Shown here piece by piece: positions 61,697 to 64,000 of a stretch of DNA of 64,000 bases; positions within the stretch are counted from its first letter, which is position 1; the number at the start of each line of letters is the position of its first letter. The DNA is taken from contig NZ_JBMERR010000013.1 in NCBI RefSeq assembly GCF_048820915.1, positions 1 through 64,000 of the forward strand, in the 5' to 3' direction. Made by a program: the position numbers and the translations under genes. Below the pieces are notes generated by a model that worked only from the letters and a program-made list of their open reading frames with translations, was not told the DNA's origin and searched no databases. The DNA is from Cribrihabitans_A pelagius (GTDB taxonomy: Bacteria > Pseudomonadota > Alphaproteobacteria > Rhodobacterales > Rhodobacteraceae).

Positions 61697-63274
61697 TCAA
61701 TACCCCAGCGCGCAGCCGTCCTTGCGCGGGTCGCTGCCGCCTTCCAGCACGCCGGAGTCATGCATGAGAATCGCCTGCGCCCCGCCGAGAGGTGTTTCCG
61801 GCATCTCGATCTTGTGGCCCATCCCGGCCAGCTCCTCCAGCACCGCCGCGCTGTAGCCGCGCTCTGCCTTCAGCACGCCGCCAACGGCAAAGCAGCGCGG
61901 TGCGTCGATCGCCGCCTGCAGGTCCATGCCGAAATCCGTCATGTTGGTCAGCAGCCGGGCATGGCCGGTGGGCTGATAGGCGCCGCCCATCACCCCGAAA
62001 GGCATCAGAACCCGCCCGTCGCGGCGCAGCATCGCGGGGATGATCGTGTGCATCGGCCGCTTGCCCCCTGCCATCTCGTTTGCATGGCCCGGCTCCAGCG
62101 TGAAGCCCGCGCCGCGGTTCTGCATCAGGATACCGAATTTCTCCGAGGCGATGCCCGAGCCGAAGCTGTGGAAGATCGAATAGATCAATGAGACCGCCAT
62201 GCCGTCCTTGTCGGCCACGGTGATATAGACCGTATCCTTGTGCACCGCCTCGCTCAGCGGCGCGGCGTCAGCCATGGCGCGGCGCGGGTCGATCAGCGCG
62301 GCAAGCTGGGCCGCGGTCTCCGGTGCCAGCATGTGCTGAAGCCGCGTGGTGTGGTCCGGATCGGCGAGGAAGCGGTTGCGCGCATCATAGGCCAGCTTGC
62401 TGGCCTCGGCCTCGATATGGGCGCGTCCGGCGCCGAAGGGGTCCATACCCGCGATGTCGAAATGCTTCAGGATGTTCAGCAGCAGGATCGCCGTCGCCCC
62501 CTGGCCGTTGGGCGGATGCTCGCCCAGCTCGATGCCCTTGTAGGTGCCAAAGACCGGCTCCGCGGTGTCTGCGCGGACCGCTGCGAAATCTTCCATCGTC
62601 TGCACCCCGCCCAGGGCGGTGAGGGCGGCGGCCATGTCCTCTGCCACCTCGCCGGTATAGAAGGCATCGCGCCCGTCCCGGGCGATACGGCGCAGCACCT
62701 CGGCCTGGCCCGGCGCGCGGAACAGAACCCCTGCCGAGGGCGCCTTGCCGCCGTGCAGATAAGCCTTGCGGGCAGCGCGCTGCAGCGTCCCCGCGCTGTT
62801 CTGCCAGTCAAAGGCGGTACGCGGCGCCACCGGAACGCCTTCCTCGGCATAACGGATTGCGGGCTCCAGAAGCGCCGCCAGCCCCAGCTTGCCCTCGGTC
62901 TCAGCCAGGCGGCAGAAGGCGTCAATGGCGCCCGGCAGCGTCACCGCATGCGGGCTGCCCAGCGGCACTGCGCTCAAGCCTTCTGCGCGCAGATCCGCCG
63001 CGCTGGCCGCAGCCGCCGCCCGGCCCGAGCCATTCAGCGCTTGGATCTCCGATGAGCCTGGACGGGAAAAGAGCACAAAGCAGTCACCGCCGATGCCGGT
63101 CATCTGCGGCTCGCAGATCCCCAGCAGCACCGCGCCCGCAATGGCTGCATCCATCGCATTGCCGCCGCTCTTCAGGATGTCGACAGCAGTTGCCGCCGCC
63201 AAAGGGTGCGAGGTGGCGCATATGCCGTTCCCGGCAAAGACCGCAGACCGGCCGTTCTGATGGAAATCCCGCAT
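61697..63274 (-). CDS. ggt: Gamma-glutamyltransferase (Ggt) family protein
   Basis: A 525-residue N-terminal nucleophile hydrolase that cleaves or transfers the gamma-glutamyl group. The autoprocessing site and nucleophile Thr are in HKDTVYITVADKDGMAVSL; the large-subunit motifs GGNAMDAAIAG and ECTGIGGDCFVLF-like (here EPQMTGIGGDCF) and the small-subunit pattern GGKRPMHTIIPAM and FGVMGGAYQPTGH are intact. No signal peptide is visible, so a cytoplasmic role is likely, as in many short bacterial Ggt-like (YwrD-type) enzymes. Very strong AGGAGGTGA ribosome-binding site. Confidence 0.93.
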   Translation of the reverse strand: MRDFHQNGRSAVFAGNGICATSHPLAAATAVDILKSGGNAMDAAIAGAVLLGICEPQMTGIGGDCFVLFSRPGSSEIQALNGSGRAAAAASAADLRAEGLSAVPLGSPHAVTLPGAIDAFCRLAETEGKLGLAALLEPAIRYAEEGVPVAPRTAFDWQNSAGTLQRAARKAYLHGGKAPSAGVLFRAPGQAEVLRRIARDGRDAFYTGEVAEDMAAALTALGGVQTMEDFAAVRADTAEPVFGTYKGIELGEHPPNGQGATAILLLNILKHFDIAGMDPFGAGRAHIEAEASKLAYDARNRFLADPDHTTRLQHMLAPETAAQLAALIDPRRAMADAAPLSEAVHKDTVYITVADKDGMAVSLIYSIFHSFGSGIASEKFGILMQNRGAGFTLEPGHANEMAGGKRPMHTIIPAMLRRDGRVLMPFGVMGGAYQPTGHARLLTNMTDFGMDLQAAIDAPRCFAVGGVLKAERGYSAAVLEELAGMGHKIEMPETPLGGAQAILMHDSGVLEGGSDPRKDGCALGY

Positions 63275-63879
63275 GGCTCACCTCCTGTTGCTGCCGGGCA
63301 TGACCCTAAGGCAAGGGGAGCCATTGGCAATCCGCAAAGCGGCCTGACGCAGCGGCGCCATCAGAGGGCTGATTGGAAGGGGCATTGGCGCGGGAGAAAA
63401 TCCCCGGCACCGCCCGATGGTGGGGGCTATCTGCGCGGTGCCGGGGCAGAGCTTATTTCAGCTATGAATTTATCTTTTGCAGATATTTCGGGCGGGGCTT
63501 GGTCCGCAATGGGGCGCGATTGCGGCGGGGCGTCAAATCTGCGCAAGGGGGGCACCCCTGTTCCCGCGGCGCGGAATCCGTCGGCGGCAGCAGGCGTCTC
63601 CAGGGGTGGCCGGACACCGCGGCGGGGAGGCACGGGGAGTGCGCCGCGTGCAGGCATAGCGGGTCTCATCCAACTCGCGCGTGGCGCCGAATTGAACTGG
63701 AGGGGCTGTGCCGGCGCCGCTTGCAACCGCCAAGACCCTCCCCGCAGGCATGATCCGCGAGCAGGTGGCCAGCTGGGCATCCTGCGCGTCCAGTTTATTG
63801 AGGACGAGTAGGCGGCAGAGTGAGCTTCGCGTGCGGGGTTGGTTGAACCGCGAGCGAACTAACAGCGCGGAGTGGCAGC
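63275..63879. other. 605-base gap upstream of ggt, nothing confidently coding
   Basis: Several overlapping short ORFs exist on both strands but none shows a domain or good start signal. A 12-base inverted repeat lies at 63402-63446 (separate entry). This gap must hold the ggt promoter, which I could not place. Confidence 0.45.
63402..63446. repeat. 12-base perfect inverted repeat upstream of ggt
   Basis: CCCCGGCACCGC (63402-63413) is the exact reverse complement of GCGGTGCCGGGG (63435-63446), with 21 bases between. It is about 130 bases upstream of the ggt start. It could be a terminator of a gene reading toward it, or an operator. Confidence 0.5.
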
Positions 63880-64000
63880 ATGAACTTCCTGCGCATCGAG
63901 GCAACCGTGACCGAGCATTGGCCAAAACATCACCGCCAGACGGTGAGCAAGCGGCCGCCGGGTGAGGCCCAGGCCGCGGCTCAGTTGGCGGTCGCGGACC
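63880..64000 (+). CDS. Possible gene start cut by the right edge
   Basis: From ATG 63880 the frame stays open for 40 codons to the window end (begins MNFLRIEATVTEHW). GGAG lies about 9 bases upstream. No family can be told from this short piece; an unbroken frame of 40 codons is common by chance in GC-rich DNA. Confidence 0.25.
   Translation, partial: MNFLRIEATVTEHWPKHHRQTVSKRPPGEAQAAAQLAVAD

Noticed and set aside
63533..63925. 130-codon minus-strand ORF near the right edge
   Set aside because: Cys/Arg/Pro-rich composition typical of shadows, no domain and no ribosome-binding site.

Overview
This 64 kb window looks like chromosome of a marine alphaproteobacterium of the Roseobacter group (Rhodobacteraceae, something like Leisingera, Phaeobacter or Ruegeria). 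This is inferred from high GC, the CcrM-type GANTC methyltransferase beside rnhB, the cluster leuS-lptE-holA, DUF2125 and DUF3576 proteins, and a small DUF721 protein followed by a DsbA-like protein. I saw no rRNA, tRNA, CRISPR array or prophage.

Positions 1 to about 15,100 form an accessory region. It starts with the first codons of an IS110-family transposase running off the left edge. Next is a mercury-resistance locus: merR divergent from merT-merP-merF-merA, followed by a small membrane protein and a second mercuric/glutathione-reductase-like flavoprotein. Then come a papain-like C/H/D hypothetical protein, a YfcE-type phosphoesterase, an orphan XRE regulator with a palindromic operator, AT-rich hairpins, a truncated IS66 transposase and one very large gene (8206-14091). 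That gene encodes a transglutaminase-like / DUF4011 / SF1 helicase / MTES_1575 nuclease / DUF3320 protein of the architecture linked to anti-phage defence (Hhe-like). A gene-poor kilobase ends the region.

Positions 15,149 to 33,700 are core-like. They hold a fused E1 alpha/beta 2-oxoacid dehydrogenase coupled to a FabD-like acyltransferase, a DUF427-adenylate cyclase fusion, a membrane winged-helix protein, rnhB, ccrM, a second membrane-bound cyclase, alkB, mutY, a DUF721 (DciA-like) gene, a DsbA-like thiol oxidoreductase, and the lipid A/Kdo genes lpxK and waaA with a cysQ-like phosphatase and pmbA.

Positions 34,100 to 48,200 hold a DUF2125 protein, an SDR/enoyl-CoA hydratase pair, an HNH protein, a BaiN-like flavoprotein, a GST, the holA-lptE-leuS cluster with a DUF3576 lipoprotein, a porin, a YggS-type PLP protein, an L,D-transpeptidase and ribA. 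Positions 48,300 to 63,300 hold an OmpR-type response regulator, an xth-type exonuclease, a CnoX-like thioredoxin, a Lon-N protein, a Trm112-like protein, a UbiH-type monooxygenase, an amidase, an aminotransferase, ftsK, lolA, a lytic transglycosylase, hspQ and gamma-glutamyltransferase. The last 0.7 kb holds no confident gene.

Several intergenic gaps, mostly between convergent genes, carry GC-rich hairpin pairs, perfect twin palindromes, or copies of a dispersed repeat of about 165 bp. Start sites were chosen by ribosome-binding sites and family length; where doubtful this is stated.
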